A stretch of 64,000 bases of DNA from Lachnospiraceae bacterium (GCA_021153325.1 JAGKTQ010000007.1:1-64000); one strand, 5' to 3'. Positions 44,677 through 53,881 are shown, counted from the first letter of the stretch. Translations and numbers: made by a program. The notes: generated by a model from the sequence alone, not told the origin.

Positions 44677-45984
44677 TTATGCTTTCACAATTCCTTTTAT
44701 AAAAGCAGTCTGTTCCGGTTTCTTATCCGAAAAAGTAATTGCCTGTAAGAAACGCTCTTTTGCAGCTTGTGTTTTTTCTTTAGAGTTGCTGAAAATTTCT
44801 GCTAAAACTTCTCCCTCTTGTACATAAGCTCCTTTTTTCTTTTTCAAAAGAAGTCCTACCGTTAAATCAATACTACTTTCTTTCGTCTCTCTTCCGCCTC
44901 CTAAAACAAGCGAACAATTTCCGATCTCTTCACAATTGATATGTGCGATATAGCCCGTTTGTGGTGCTACTATCTTTTCAATCATAGAAGCACGATCAAA
45001 TTTCTCCGGATGATATACATAGGAGTCATCTCCTCCCTGGGCTTTAACAAACTGTGCTAATTTTTCTAATGCTTTCCCATTTGCAATAACTTCTCGAAGC
45101 ATTTTTTCTGCCTGTTCTTCATTTTCTGCAGCTTTTCCGGCAACTAGCATATAGCTTCCCAAAGTAATGCAAAGCGTCTCAAAATCTTTCGGACCATTTC
45201 CATGCAAAGTAGCAATCGCTTCCTTCACTTCTAAAATGTTCCCCACGGCTTCTCCTAATGGCTGATCCATATCCGAAACAACTGCAATCGTTTCTTTTCC
45301 GGCATTTTTTCCAATTTTCACCATTTCCTCTGCAAGCGCAAAAGCATCCTGCTCTGCTTTCATAAAGGCACCGCTTCCAGTCTTCACATCCAATACGATC
45401 GCATCCGCTCCTGCCGCCAGTTTTTTACTCATAATTGAGCTGGCGATCAAAGACATATTATCCACTGTAGCTGTCACATCCCGTAATGCATACAGCTTTT
45501 TATCCGCCGGCGCTAAATCCTTAGTCTGTCCCATTATTGCAATGCCATTTTTTTGTACATTTTCAAAAAACTGCTCTATAGAAATTTCTGTAGAAAATCC
45601 CGGAAAACTTTCCAACTTGTCAATCGTTCCTCCGGTATGCCCAAGTCCTCTACCACTCATTTTTGCAACTTTAATTCCACAAGCTGCTACCATAGGCGTC
45701 AACGCAAGGGACGTTTTATCCCCAACACCACCTGTCGAATGTTTATCTACCTTGATTCCGTCAATTGCAGACAGATCCAGCACATCCCCACTATGCTCCA
45801 TGGCAAGTGTCAGAAAAAGGGTTTCCTCCTCTGTCATCCCCTTAAAATAAATCGCCATCATCATGGCGGACATCTGATAATCGGGAATACTGCCCTCCGT
45901 AAACCCTTTCACCATAAACTCAATTTCTTCTTTGGAAAGAATTTCTCCATTCCGTTTTTTCATGATCAAGTCATACATTCTCAT
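44677..45984 (-). CDS. pdp: Pyrimidine-nucleoside phosphorylase
   Basis: Phosphorolysis of thymidine, uridine and deoxyuridine. The 435-residue protein has the family signature of nucleoside phosphorylase class II: DKHSTGGVGDKTSLALTPM near residues 80-98, followed by SGRGLGHTGGTIDKLE. The alpha/beta domain and the C-terminal PYNP domain are complete. The start ATG lies inside the end of the PAP2 gene, overlapping by 14 bases. Which of thymidine or uridine is preferred is not readable from sequence, so pdp rather than deoA is used. Confidence 0.93.
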   Translation of the reverse strand: MRMYDLIMKKRNGEILSKEEIEFMVKGFTEGSIPDYQMSAMMMAIYFKGMTEEETLFLTLAMEHSGDVLDLSAIDGIKVDKHSTGGVGDKTSLALTPMVAACGIKVAKMSGRGLGHTGGTIDKLESFPGFSTEISIEQFFENVQKNGIAIMGQTKDLAPADKKLYALRDVTATVDNMSLIASSIMSKKLAAGADAIVLDVKTGSGAFMKAEQDAFALAEEMVKIGKNAGKETIAVVSDMDQPLGEAVGNILEVKEAIATLHGNGPKDFETLCITLGSYMLVAGKAAENEEQAEKMLREVIANGKALEKLAQFVKAQGGDDSYVYHPEKFDRASMIEKIVAPQTGYIAHINCEEIGNCSLVLGGGRETKESSIDLTVGLLLKKKKGAYVQEGEVLAEIFSNSKEKTQAAKERFLQAITFSDKKPEQTAFIKGIVKA

Positions 45985-46498
45985 AGTTCGTTTTCACCCT
46001 TTCCATACAACCCAATTTATGCACTAAAAAAGTAACACCTAACCCTATTACAATTCCAACTAAAACGTCGGTTGGATAATGAACGAACAAATACATTCTT
46101 GAAAAGGCAATCAATCCTGCTAAAATAAAGGCGGCAATTCCCCACTTTTTATTGGCGTACCAAATGGATAGCGCTCCCACAAAACTATGCATAGAGTGAC
46201 CAGATGGGAAAGAATAATCTTTGGGATTCGAAATTAAAAGCACAACATCTGGATTGACCCAGCAAGGGCGCTCTCTGGCAATCACATTTTTCAAAAAAAT
46301 ATTTCCAATCAAAAAACAACATACAAGTGAAACTGCAAAATAGATTCCACATTTGCGATATTTTTTCGTACAAAGCATGATAATACATACGATGATCCAA
46401 AGCATTCCTGCATTACCAAGCACTGTTATTTTCGAGAAAAAGAAATCCAATACTGGATTGTGCAATTCTTGTAAAAATAATAAAAAATCCATCTCCAT
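45971..46498 (-). CDS. PAP2-family membrane phosphatase
   Basis: A 175-residue protein of the phosphatidic-acid-phosphatase superfamily with five or six membrane segments. The three catalytic signatures are KNVIARERP (Lys70, Arg77, Pro78), PSGH (98-101) and SRMYLFVHYPTD (Ser133, Arg134, His140, Asp144). Undecaprenyl-diphosphate phosphatase (BcrC-like) or lipid phosphatase function are both possible; the sequence does not separate them. AGAGGAATAACAA precedes the ATG, three bases after the upstream gene's stop. Confidence 0.85.
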   Translation of the reverse strand: MEMDFLLFLQELHNPVLDFFFSKITVLGNAGMLWIIVCIIMLCTKKYRKCGIYFAVSLVCCFLIGNIFLKNVIARERPCWVNPDVVLLISNPKDYSFPSGHSMHSFVGALSIWYANKKWGIAAFILAGLIAFSRMYLFVHYPTDVLVGIVIGLGVTFLVHKLGCMERVKTNYENV

Positions 46499-46501
46499 TT
46501 G

Positions 46502-47980
46502 TTATTCCTCTGTAGATTCTTCTCCATCCAAGTCTTCTCCACCTAAGCTGAAAAAGAATGCTTTGTTACAAACATACTTTTTACTTACAAATGAAATTTC
46601 CTGTTCCTCTGTAAGCTCCTCTAATTTTTCTTTTATAGTATCTGTATCTTCCATAAGACAATATAATTCCAGTTTTCCATTGTCATTTTCTACTATAATT
46701 TTTTCAATCTCTCTTGTATTCGCATTATCCAGCATATGTTCTGCCTCTTCTGCCACATATACCGCCATTATTTCAGAGTCTGAGATCACGGCTTTTTCTT
46801 CTTCCGACTCTTCCGGAGCACTTGCATATTGTGCAACAACTTCACTGAATCGTACCATATCTTCTTTCGTTTCAAACTCAAAGACAAGATCGTACATTAA
46901 TGTTCCAACAATTTTTGTTTCCTTTTCTTCTTTATCTTCTGAATCTTCCGCTGCTTTTTCCGCTTCTTTTTCCGCTTCTTTTTCTGCCTCTTTTATATCC
47001 TCTTTCGTGATGACCATTTTAGGCTCCAGCTGCACTTTTACGACTATGTTTTCACTATTTAACAAGCCTATGAGCTGTTCCATATGTTCTATAGATGTAT
47101 GACTATAACATATTGTTAAGGAAGGAAGAAATCTTGCATCATACTCTGCTTTTTTTAATATACATTTCTCAGAAATTTCATCCTTCAAAATGTTTGCCGC
47201 TGTTTCATTCAGTTCTTCTTCTGCAAATGTCGGATACAATCCATATAAGAAACGCAGATCTGCATAAATATTTTTATCATTGGAATAGCCAATATAATTT
47301 CTACCTTTTCCACACATATTGGCAACTGCCATCAATAGATCTGCCTGTTCTTCTTCTGTCAGTTCCCCATTCAAAGCATTTTGTGCCATCTCTTCGTTCA
47401 TCATTCCTAAATCCAATGCACAGACAAGATAGCGATAATCCTGTTTTTCCTCTGACTTATTTTTATTGTTAACATTCAATCCATAAAATGCCAATCGCTC
47501 TTCTACCTTTTCTTCCGAATAAGTCTGCGCTAAAGGCTCTTTTTCTACTGCAATGACCGCAGCTTTTATCATATCCATACAAGATAATTTTTCTTCTGTT
47601 TCAGCTTCCTCTTTTTCTCCTTGCTCTGTTATTTCTTCCTCTGTCTCTTCTGTAGTATCCTCATCACTGTCTTTATTCATTGGACAGATTTTTTCCAAAG
47701 ATTCATAAAAATCCTCTTCTTCCAAGGAGATATCAAAGTAATATGCTAAATATTCTGTTGTTTTTTCAATTTCCTCTGTGTCATCAATGTTTTCGGTCAG
47801 AGATGTATCCCCCGAAAGTGCATCTGCCTCGAATTTCTTGCCAGCAGTATAAACAGGAATATCCCTTTCTTCTGAAACTACTTCTAAACTTTCTTTTTCT
47901 ACATCCTTTCTTGCAATGCTACAAACAGCTACAAGACAAATACCAAGACCTAAACTATATACTAATATTTTCTTTTTCAT
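46502..47980 (-). CDS. Unidentified exported or membrane-anchored acidic protein
   Basis: A 492-residue protein I do not recognise. Residues 1-23 are a basic start and hydrophobic helix, ending without a clear lipobox or AxA site, so it may be cleaved or anchored. The rest is strongly acidic, with a Glu/Thr-rich stretch at about 108-132, a helical domain (around 150-240) and a Glu/Lys/Ala repeat EAEKEAEKEAEKAAEDSED near 330. No catalytic motif is apparent. Translation start is chosen at the second of two adjacent ATGs for spacing from GAGG. It lies between the frameshifted gene and the PAP2 gene. Confidence 0.65.
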   Translation of the reverse strand: MKKKILVYSLGLGICLVAVCSIARKDVEKESLEVVSEERDIPVYTAGKKFEADALSGDTSLTENIDDTEEIEKTTEYLAYYFDISLEEEDFYESLEKICPMNKDSDEDTTEETEEEITEQGEKEEAETEEKLSCMDMIKAAVIAVEKEPLAQTYSEEKVEERLAFYGLNVNNKNKSEEKQDYRYLVCALDLGMMNEEMAQNALNGELTEEEQADLLMAVANMCGKGRNYIGYSNDKNIYADLRFLYGLYPTFAEEELNETAANILKDEISEKCILKKAEYDARFLPSLTICYSHTSIEHMEQLIGLLNSENIVVKVQLEPKMVITKEDIKEAEKEAEKEAEKAAEDSEDKEEKETKIVGTLMYDLVFEFETKEDMVRFSEVVAQYASAPEESEEEKAVISDSEIMAVYVAEEAEHMLDNANTREIEKIIVENDNGKLELYCLMEDTDTIKEKLEELTEEQEISFVSKKYVCNKAFFFSLGGEDLDGEESTEE

Positions 47981-48011
47981 CATATATCCTCATTTTACAT
48001 CATCTTAACTA

Positions 48012-48706
48012 TTACTGTTTCCTTCTGATAAGAGGTGGGAAAATACCAATTTTTACTCCGATCATATGGAAAAACAAAGTCAGTCCCACGAAAGCAGCTA
48101 AAGCTACAACTGGAACCAAAATTTCTATTGCCACAAGTGCTCCCATGACCAATCCCTGTGGAACAGTCTTACTGTGACCCGCATCACCATCCATATCAAT
48201 ATAAAAGTCATCAATCACTTCATAATCTCTACATTCTCTCTTAATCAAGTTATAGGCTTCACAATCCTCGTCATACACACACTCACCTACTGGAAGGATA
48301 CATTTGTCATAGTCTTCCCCATCAAGTTCCTGAATGGCATCAAAATTGATCCGCATAGCAACGATCTTTCCATTTTCCAGTTCCATCATATGCCACTCAT
48401 ATTCCTCTCCTGTGACGGAGCCTCTATTCACTACTTTTACATATTTTACTTCCATAGTAAAAGTACCATCTACGTTGCGAAGTGCTTCTTCCGTAGGCTC
48501 GATTCGAAGCGTATCCGAAGAAGCAGCTCCGCCAATTCTCCATCTGCAAGTTCTGTCCCGCTATCTGAAAATAAGGCTTCTCCTACTGCATCAAATCCTT
48601 TTGAAATAAATCCTGTCTTTTCATCTAATTGGTATATGCCAACTATACATAACATTGTTAAAAAAAAGCATATCGCCATATCCCATCTCATTCTTACAAC
48701 TCTCAT
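48012..48706 (-). pseudogene. Two-membrane-segment protein gene split by a frameshift
   Basis: A frame from ATG 48706 (GGGAGAG nine bases upstream) encodes a membrane segment at about residues 9-25, then ends at 48470 with a poor-looking tail (LLLRIRFESSLRKKHF). A second frame, -1 relative to it, contains MEVKYVKVVNRG from 48455 to a stop at 48012 and a second membrane segment at about 105-133. Upstream of 48455 this second frame stays open and reads sensibly (TLRIEPTEEALRNVDG), while its ATG lacks a ribosome-binding site. Reading one frame into the other near 48500-48545 gives one protein of about 230 residues. Sequencing error, real decay or programmed shift remain open. Confidence 0.7.
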
Positions 48707-48738
48707 TTGTCTTCTCTCCCTACCTTTTATTTACTCTT

Positions 48739-49122
48739 TTATACAGTCAGTTCAATCTGATTTCCCTCTATACCGACTATACAGCTCTCATAATATCCAT
48801 CTCCAGTAACTCTTGGTCCACTGACAACATCATATCCATCTTTTTTCAGTTGCTCTGTCAAACTGTCAACCTTTTCTTTACTTCCTACACGAAAAGCAAT
48901 ATGTACAAAACCTGTACGCTGCAATCCTTTTTCCTCATCCTGCATTCCTGGACGATTCATAATTTCCAACCTTGTTTCTCCGTCAAAACTCAAAAAATAA
49001 GAACGAAAATCTGTTTTTTGATTGTGATAACCTTCATTCGACCTTGCTCCCAAATACTTCACAAAAAATTCTTTTGCTGCTTCCAGATTATTAACATACA
49101 TCGCAATATGTTCAATTTTCAT
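48739..49122 (-). CDS. VOC (glyoxalase/dioxygenase) family protein
   Basis: A 127-residue protein with two beta-alpha-beta-beta-beta modules of the vicinal-oxygen-chelate fold (MKIEHIAMYVNNLEAAKEFF and FVHIAFRVGSKEKVDSL). Metal-ligand candidates are His5, Glu53 in TRLEIM, His74 and Glu123 in NQIELTV. Lactoylglutathione lyase function should not be assumed, because Clostridia rarely make glutathione. It is followed by the frameshifted gene after 32 bases. Confidence 0.85.
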   Translation of the reverse strand: MKIEHIAMYVNNLEAAKEFFVKYLGARSNEGYHNQKTDFRSYFLSFDGETRLEIMNRPGMQDEEKGLQRTGFVHIAFRVGSKEKVDSLTEQLKKDGYDVVSGPRVTGDGYYESCIVGIEGNQIELTV

Positions 49123-49139
49123 GCATACCTCCCTATGTA

Positions 49140-49553
49140 TTACAGAACCATAATAAGCGTTCCAATTGTTATCAATATCATTCCGATCAATGATTTCATT
49201 GTAAAACTTTCATGTAAAAAAACAAATGCTAAAATAATGGTGATCACAACACTCAACTTATCAACCGGAACTACTTTGCTTGCTTCTCCTATCTGCAATG
49301 CCCTATAATAGCACAGCCAGGATGCTCCCGTTGCAAGTCCTGAAAGAATTAAAAAAATCCAGCTTTTTTTACTAATTTCCGCTAATCCACTCTGTGCATG
49401 TGTAACGAATACCATAAGCCATGCCATAAGTAAAACAACAATTGTCCGGATTGCTGTTGCAAGATTGGAATTTACACCTTCTACCCCAACTTTTGCTAAA
49501 ATAGATGTTAATGCCGCAAAAATTGCTGATAAAAAAGCAAATACGAACCACAT
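49140..49553 (-). CDS. Half-size EamA-family membrane transporter
   Basis: A 137-residue protein with about five hydrophobic helices and the EamA/EmrE pattern, containing YYRALQIGEASKVVPVDKLSVV in the second half. Typical EamA proteins have ten helices, so this is a one-domain unit that probably dimerises. The ATG at 49553 follows AGGGGAG by four bases; the ATG at 49580 lacks a ribosome-binding site. Cargo is unknown. It opens the unit running to pdp. Confidence 0.82.
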   Translation of the reverse strand: MWFVFAFLSAIFAALTSILAKVGVEGVNSNLATAIRTIVVLLMAWLMVFVTHAQSGLAEISKKSWIFLILSGLATGASWLCYYRALQIGEASKVVPVDKLSVVITIILAFVFLHESFTMKSLIGMILITIGTLIMVL

Positions 49554-49591
49554 ATCTCCCCTCTCCTTTGTATCAAACATAATATTTAAAA

Positions 49592-49600
49592 ATTATACCA
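49592..49600 (-). promoter_or_regulatory. Extended -10 promoter of the eamA unit
   Basis: The minus strand reads TGGTATAAT: a perfect -10 preceded by the TGn extension. No recognisable -35 lies 16-18 bases upstream, which fits an extended -10 promoter. It lies about 40 bases before the ATG at 49553. Confidence 0.55.
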
Positions 49601-49641
49601 CATACTTCCTAACTCTGCTTATAAAAATATAAATATAACAT

Positions 49642-49675
49642 AAAAAACAGGAGCATCCTTTTAGATGTTCCTGTT
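49642..49675 (-). terminator. Rho-independent terminator of the amino-acid ABC transporter unit
   Basis: AACAGGAGCATC at 49646-49657 pairs with GATGTTCCTGTT at 49664-49675 (one G-U pair). On the minus strand it is followed by six U residues. It lies 38 bases after the ATPase stop. Confidence 0.9.
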
Positions 49676-49712
49676 CATACTCATATTATCATGGCTACCT
49701 TTTTATCTTTGT

Positions 49713-50474
49713 TTACATTCCACCAGTCAAGTGACCGATAAACTCTTTCACACGCTCATTATCTGTCTCAAATAATTGCTGTGGAGTTCCCTGTTCCTTG
49801 ATAATACCTTCTTCCATAAAAATAACACGGTCAGAAACTTCTTTTGCAAACTGCATTTCATGTGTAACAATGATCATTGTCATATGTTTCTTTGCCAAAT
49901 CCTTAATAACCTTTAAGACTTCCACTGTAAGCTCTGGATCTAAGGCTGATGTTGGCTCATCAAAAAACAGTATCTTTGGCTGTTTTGCTAAAGCCCTGGC
50001 AATAGATACCCTCTGTTTTTGTCCACCAGATAACTGGTAAGGATAGGCATCCCTTTTGTCCGCAAGCCCTAACTGTTCTAACAATTCAACTGCCCGCTCT
50101 TCTGCCTCTTTTTTGGGAACTTTATCAATTCGTATCAAAGCATCTGTAATATTTTTCATAACGCTATAATGTGGAAACAGATTAAAATTTTGAAATACCA
50201 ATCCAAAATAGCTATGTATACGCTTTAAATCAGCTTTGGATGCATATATACATTTTCCGTCTTCTTCCCACGCAGCCTTTTCGCTCATATAGACCAACTC
50301 TCCGCCGTCCATTTTCTCCAGCAGCGTAGCACAACGAAGTAAGGTAGACTTACCGGAACCAGAAGGACCTATGATCGATACAACTTCTCCTTCCTCTACA
50401 GAAAAAGAAATATCCTTAAGAACACTCAGTCCGTCAAATTCTTTTTTTATATGGTTCATTTCCAGTAATTTCAT
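49713..50474 (-). CDS. Polar amino-acid ABC transporter ATPase
   Basis: The ATPase of a GlnQ/HisP-type importer. Walker A GPSGSGKST is at 36-44 (from the ATG at 50474, 253 residues), followed by the signature LSGGQKQR, Walker B KILFFDEPTSALD and the H-loop IVTHEM. A segment of about 15 residues after the first strands (KAAWEEDGKCIYASKADLKR) is longer than in GlnQ. The in-frame ATG at 50486 lies next to AAAGG and is the alternative start. It follows the permease by 59 bases. Confidence 0.92.
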   Translation of the reverse strand: MKLLEMNHIKKEFDGLSVLKDISFSVEEGEVVSIIGPSGSGKSTLLRCATLLEKMDGGELVYMSEKAAWEEDGKCIYASKADLKRIHSYFGLVFQNFNLFPHYSVMKNITDALIRIDKVPKKEAEERAVELLEQLGLADKRDAYPYQLSGGQKQRVSIARALAKQPKILFFDEPTSALDPELTVEVLKVIKDLAKKHMTMIIVTHEMQFAKEVSDRVIFMEEGIIKEQGTPQQLFETDNERVKEFIGHLTGGM

Positions 50475-50533
50475 ATTTACGACCATACCTTTCTCTCAAC
50501 ATGCGAATTTGTACTTTTCATACCGCTTTTCCT

Positions 50534-51184
50534 TTAGCGGTAATAAGAATATGCTTTTTCAATTCGCTCCATAATCGTTGCCACAAGCAGATTGAAAATA
50601 TAATAAAACACGCCCGCTACCATTAATGGCATAATACTTGTCTGTGCTGCCGCTATCTGCTTTGCAATCGTAAACATTTCTGCCTGTGCAATCGCAAATG
50701 CCATAGAAGTATCTTTTACAAGCGTAATGATCTCGTTTGTAATAGAAGGCAATACTCGTTTTACTACCTGTGGAAAAATAATATAAAAGAACGTCTGCCC
50801 TTTTCCATAACCGAGTACCTTAGCTGCTTCATACTGTCCCACAGACATAGACTCAATACCAGAACGATAAATTTCAGCAAAATAAGCCGCATAATTTATC
50901 GAAAAAGCAATGATAACTGCAAGAAAACGATAGCCTCCACCTATTTGTATATGAAATACATAATATGGTGCAAAGTATACCACAAGCAATTGCAGCATAA
51001 GGGGTGTTCCCCTCATGATAGAAATATAAATCTTTGTGATCCAGCGTAATACCGGATTTTTGGACATTCTGCCGAAAGCGACTAAAAGCCCTAATGGGAG
51101 GGAAATGAAAAGTGTCAGTAAGAAGATTTCCACTGAGATTAACATTCCCTCACCTAATTGTAATAGCATCATCGTAATATTCAT
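50534..51184 (-). CDS. Polar amino-acid ABC transporter permease
   Basis: A 216-residue permease of the His/Glu/Gln/Arg/opine family with five membrane segments, starting MNITMMLLQLGEGMLISVEIF. The EAA loop (EAAKVLGYGKGQTFFYIIFPQ, about 137-157) contacts the ATPase. One permease only is encoded, so a homodimer is likely. It is 11 bases from the binding-protein gene. Confidence 0.93.
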   Translation of the reverse strand: MNITMMLLQLGEGMLISVEIFLLTLFISLPLGLLVAFGRMSKNPVLRWITKIYISIMRGTPLMLQLLVVYFAPYYVFHIQIGGGYRFLAVIIAFSINYAAYFAEIYRSGIESMSVGQYEAAKVLGYGKGQTFFYIIFPQVVKRVLPSITNEIITLVKDTSMAFAIAQAEMFTIAKQIAAAQTSIMPLMVAGVFYYIFNLLVATIMERIEKAYSYYR

Positions 51185-51195
51185 ATGTTTTCTCT

Positions 51196-51981
51196 CTATT
51201 TACCTAAACAAACACTGTCTTCAAGACCCCATTTTTTTGCAATCTCTGTAAAGGTTCCATCTGCAACCATCTCCTGAAGTGTCTGCTCTACCTGATCACG
51301 AAGTTCTTCATTTCCAAGAAGGAAACCTACTGCATACTGCTCAGTAGCAAGATAGTCTTCTAATACAACAAATCCACCTCCGCGGGATTCAATCTGGTAA
51401 TCTGCTACTCCAATATCCATAGCGATGGCATCAATTGCGCCTGCTTCCAGATCCATAAATGCAGTATTATAATCTGCATACTCTGTCAGTTTTCCAAAAC
51501 TATCACGAAGTGCAATATTTTCTGGTGTTTCTTCATCATTCAATGCACTTAATGCAGAAGAATCTCTCTGTACACCTACAGATTTGCCTTCCAGATCAGA
51601 AAATTCCACAATACCAGAACCTTCTGCCACTACAAATACCTGACTGTTATCTACATAAGGTGATGACCATGTATACTTATCTTCTCTGCCATTCACTGTA
51701 AAACCATTCCAAATGCAGTCAATAGAGCCACTGGATAATTCCATATCTTTAGAATCCCAGTCAATCGGCTGTTTTACTAATGTCCAGTCATTTCTCTCAC
51801 ATACCTCAGCTGCCAGATCCAAATCAAATCCTACATACTCTCCATCATCATCCATATATCCGTAAGGTGGAAATGCAGCATCAAAGCCTACCGTAAATGT
51901 ATCCGTTTCCTTTTTTCCGCATCCTGCTACCATAACCATCATCAGACATGTCGTTAATAAAACTACTAATTTCTTTTTCAT
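51196..51981 (-). CDS. Amino-acid ABC transporter substrate-binding lipoprotein
   Basis: A 261-residue family-3 solute-binding protein with signal peptide and lipobox VAGC (Cys21). The mature protein begins with KKETDTFTVGFDAAFPPYGY and has GFDLDLAAEVCERNDW, typical of the group. Bound amino acid (polar or charged) cannot be told from sequence. GGAGG precedes the ATG, and a promoter lies at 52022-52050. It leads the three-gene importer. Confidence 0.93.
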   Translation of the reverse strand: MKKKLVVLLTTCLMMVMVAGCGKKETDTFTVGFDAAFPPYGYMDDDGEYVGFDLDLAAEVCERNDWTLVKQPIDWDSKDMELSSGSIDCIWNGFTVNGREDKYTWSSPYVDNSQVFVVAEGSGIVEFSDLEGKSVGVQRDSSALSALNDEETPENIALRDSFGKLTEYADYNTAFMDLEAGAIDAIAMDIGVADYQIESRGGGFVVLEDYLATEQYAVGFLLGNEELRDQVEQTLQEMVADGTFTEIAKKWGLEDSVCLGK

Positions 51982-52021
51982 TTCTTCCTCCTATGCAATT
52001 TTTCCCAATATCACTTCACCA

Positions 52022-52050
52022 TGTTATCATGCAAAAGCGACAATGTCAAC
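52022..52050 (-). promoter_or_regulatory. Sigma-A promoter of the amino-acid ABC transporter
   Basis: On the minus strand a consensus TTGACA (52045-52050), 17-base spacer and TAACAT (52022-52027) lie about 41 bases before the binding-protein start. The remainder of this divergent 191-base region also supplies the MFS gene, for which I find only TATAAA at 52132-52137 without a well-spaced -35. Confidence 0.75.
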
Positions 52051-52172
52051 GATTACAAAACGCACTTTTATCCCCTCATATCTTGCTTGTATTTATACAA
52101 TTTATTAGCTTTACTTTATTTCCATAAGCCTATAAAATATAAGAAAAAATAAATTTTTAGGAGTTATACGAC

Positions 52173-53342
52173 ATGGTTTCACTTTTACTAGCAATCATCT
52201 ATATTGCCTTTATCAGTTTAGGACTTCCGGATTCCCTTCTAGGCTCTGCCTGGCCGGTCATGTATAAGGAATTAAATGCTTCCATATCTTATGCCGGAAT
52301 TATTTCTATGATCATTTCCGGAGGTACTATTATTTCCAGTTTATTTTCTGATAAAATAACACGAAAAATAGGTACAGAACTTGTAACAGCAATCAGTGTA
52401 CTTCTTACAGCAGGTGCATTATTTGGCTTTTCTGTTTCAAGCTCTTTTATCATGCTATGTATTTTTGCCATTCCCTACGGTCTTGGTGCAGGTGCGATCG
52501 ATGCTGCACTGAACAATTATGTAGCATTACATTATAGCTCTAAGCACATGAGCTGGCTGCATTGCTTTTGGGGCGTAGGTGCTTCTATCAGCCCTTATAT
52601 TATGGGATATGCCATCGGTGCAGGACATGGCTGGCGAAGCGGATACGGTATTGTATCTGGCATACAGATCGTTCTTACTGTTATTTTATTTATTTCTTTA
52701 CCTCTTTGGAAACAGAAAACAAGTACTTCACCAGATAGCGAGGATTATGAAGCACCATTAAGCATCAGAGATGCTTTAAAAATAAAAGGTGTCGTACTGA
52801 TATTAATTGCATTCTTTTGTTATTGTGCCTTTGAATCAACAGCAGGTCTTTGGTTAAGTACCTATTTGGTTGAGGACAGAGGTTTGAACAGCCAGACTGC
52901 CGCAACCTTTGCTTCCCTGTTCTATTTAGGAATCACTTTTGGACGTTTTCTATGCGGTTTTATTACCGAAAAACTTGGTGATAAAACCATGATAAGACTT
53001 GGAACTATTACTGCATTCGCTGGTATTTTATTGGTAATACTTCCTATCAACACTTATGTGATTGCACTGATAGGACTCATGATCGCAGGTATCGGAGCTG
53101 CCCCTATATATCCTTCTATTATTCATTCTACTCCGAATAACTTTGGAAAGGAAAATTCGCATGCGATCATCGGTATCCAAATGGCAAGTGCATATGTAGG
53201 AAGTACCTTCATGCCACCTATTTTCGGATTCATTGCTGAAAATATTTCCGTTGCAATTTATCCTTTTTACCTTGTATTTTTTGTAATCCTGCTGATCATC
53301 ATGTCTGAAACTCTAAATAAAATCGTTGCAAACAGAGCTTAA
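52173..53342 (+). CDS. Major facilitator superfamily transporter
   Basis: A 389-residue protein with twelve membrane segments and the MFS loop DKITRKIGTELV after the second helix. It resembles the sugar-type/FucP-like MFS branch (ISLGLPDSLLGSAWPVMYKEL at the start, the family's helix-1 pattern). Substrate is unknown. AGGAG lies about 10 bases before the ATG. It is divergent from the ABC transporter and followed by a bidirectional terminator. Confidence 0.88.
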   Translation: MVSLLLAIIYIAFISLGLPDSLLGSAWPVMYKELNASISYAGIISMIISGGTIISSLFSDKITRKIGTELVTAISVLLTAGALFGFSVSSSFIMLCIFAIPYGLGAGAIDAALNNYVALHYSSKHMSWLHCFWGVGASISPYIMGYAIGAGHGWRSGYGIVSGIQIVLTVILFISLPLWKQKTSTSPDSEDYEAPLSIRDALKIKGVVLILIAFFCYCAFESTAGLWLSTYLVEDRGLNSQTAATFASLFYLGITFGRFLCGFITEKLGDKTMIRLGTITAFAGILLVILPINTYVIALIGLMIAGIGAAPIYPSIIHSTPNNFGKENSHAIIGIQMASAYVGSTFMPPIFGFIAENISVAIYPFYLVFFVILLIIMSETLNKIVANRA

Positions 53343-53401
53343 ACAAAAAATACCTTCAAAATAAGGACATTCTCATTACTTGTCTTATTTTGAAGGTGTT
53401 T
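53343..53401. terminator. Bidirectional terminator between the MFS gene and rlmH
   Basis: ACCTTCAAAATAAG at 53351-53364 pairs perfectly with CTTATTTTGAAGGT at 53383-53396. T runs follow on the plus strand (GTTTTTATTT) and on the minus strand (ATTTTTTGTT), ending both convergent genes. Confidence 0.9.
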
Positions 53402-53881
53402 TTATTTATGATATGGTTCTCCACTAATAATCCGATAAGCACGATAAATCTGTTCTAATAAGATTACACGCATCAGTTGGTGTGGAAATGTCATGTCTGA
53501 AAAACTAAGTTTTCTATCTGCCCGTTTACTTACACTTTCGTGTAATCCCAAAGATCCACCGATCACGAACTGAATATGACTCTTTCCCGAAATACCAATA
53601 TTGTCTATCTGTTTTGCAAATGCAGGAGAATCCAGTTTCTGTCCAAGAATTTCTAATGTATAAACAAACGCATCTTCCTTGATATATTTCAAGATACGCT
53701 CTGCTTCTTTGGCTTTGATCAGTTCTTCTTCCACCGCACTTGCCTTATCCGGTGTTTTTTCGTCTGCTACTTCTACAATTTCCAACTTACAATATTTTGA
53801 AAGTCTCTTCTCATACTCTGCAATCGCATCCCGGAAATACTTTTCTTTTACTTTTCCTACTGTTATTACTGTTATTTTCAC
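53402..53881 (-). CDS. rlmH: 23S rRNA (pseudouridine1915-N3)-methyltransferase
   Basis: SPOUT methyltransferase acting on the pseudouridine made by RluD at position 1915 of 23S rRNA; rluD is encoded 50 kb away in this window. The 159 residues match the family, with the SAM-binding trefoil motif FVIGGSLGL (106-114) and C-terminal LSFSDMTFPHQLMR and YHK end. The start is GTG and overlaps the upstream stop as GTGA, with coupling likely. Confidence 0.95.
   Translation of the reverse strand: MKITVITVGKVKEKYFRDAIAEYEKRLSKYCKLEIVEVADEKTPDKASAVEEELIKAKEAERILKYIKEDAFVYTLEILGQKLDSPAFAKQIDNIGISGKSHIQFVIGGSLGLHESVSKRADRKLSFSDMTFPHQLMRVILLEQIYRAYRIISGEPYHK

Noticed and set aside
44645..44690. Possible sigma-E promoter ahead of yqfC
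   Set aside because: CATATAGT is a partial match only and lies too close to the start codon, with no convincing -35 at the right distance.
46960..47000. Short repeated DNA in the acidic protein gene
   Set aside because: The repeat reflects a few EAEK codons within a coding region, not a mobile or CRISPR-like element.
48174..48809. Plus-strand 211-codon frame opposite the split gene
   Set aside because: It has no ribosome-binding site, spans the boundary of two minus-strand genes and lacks protein-like composition.
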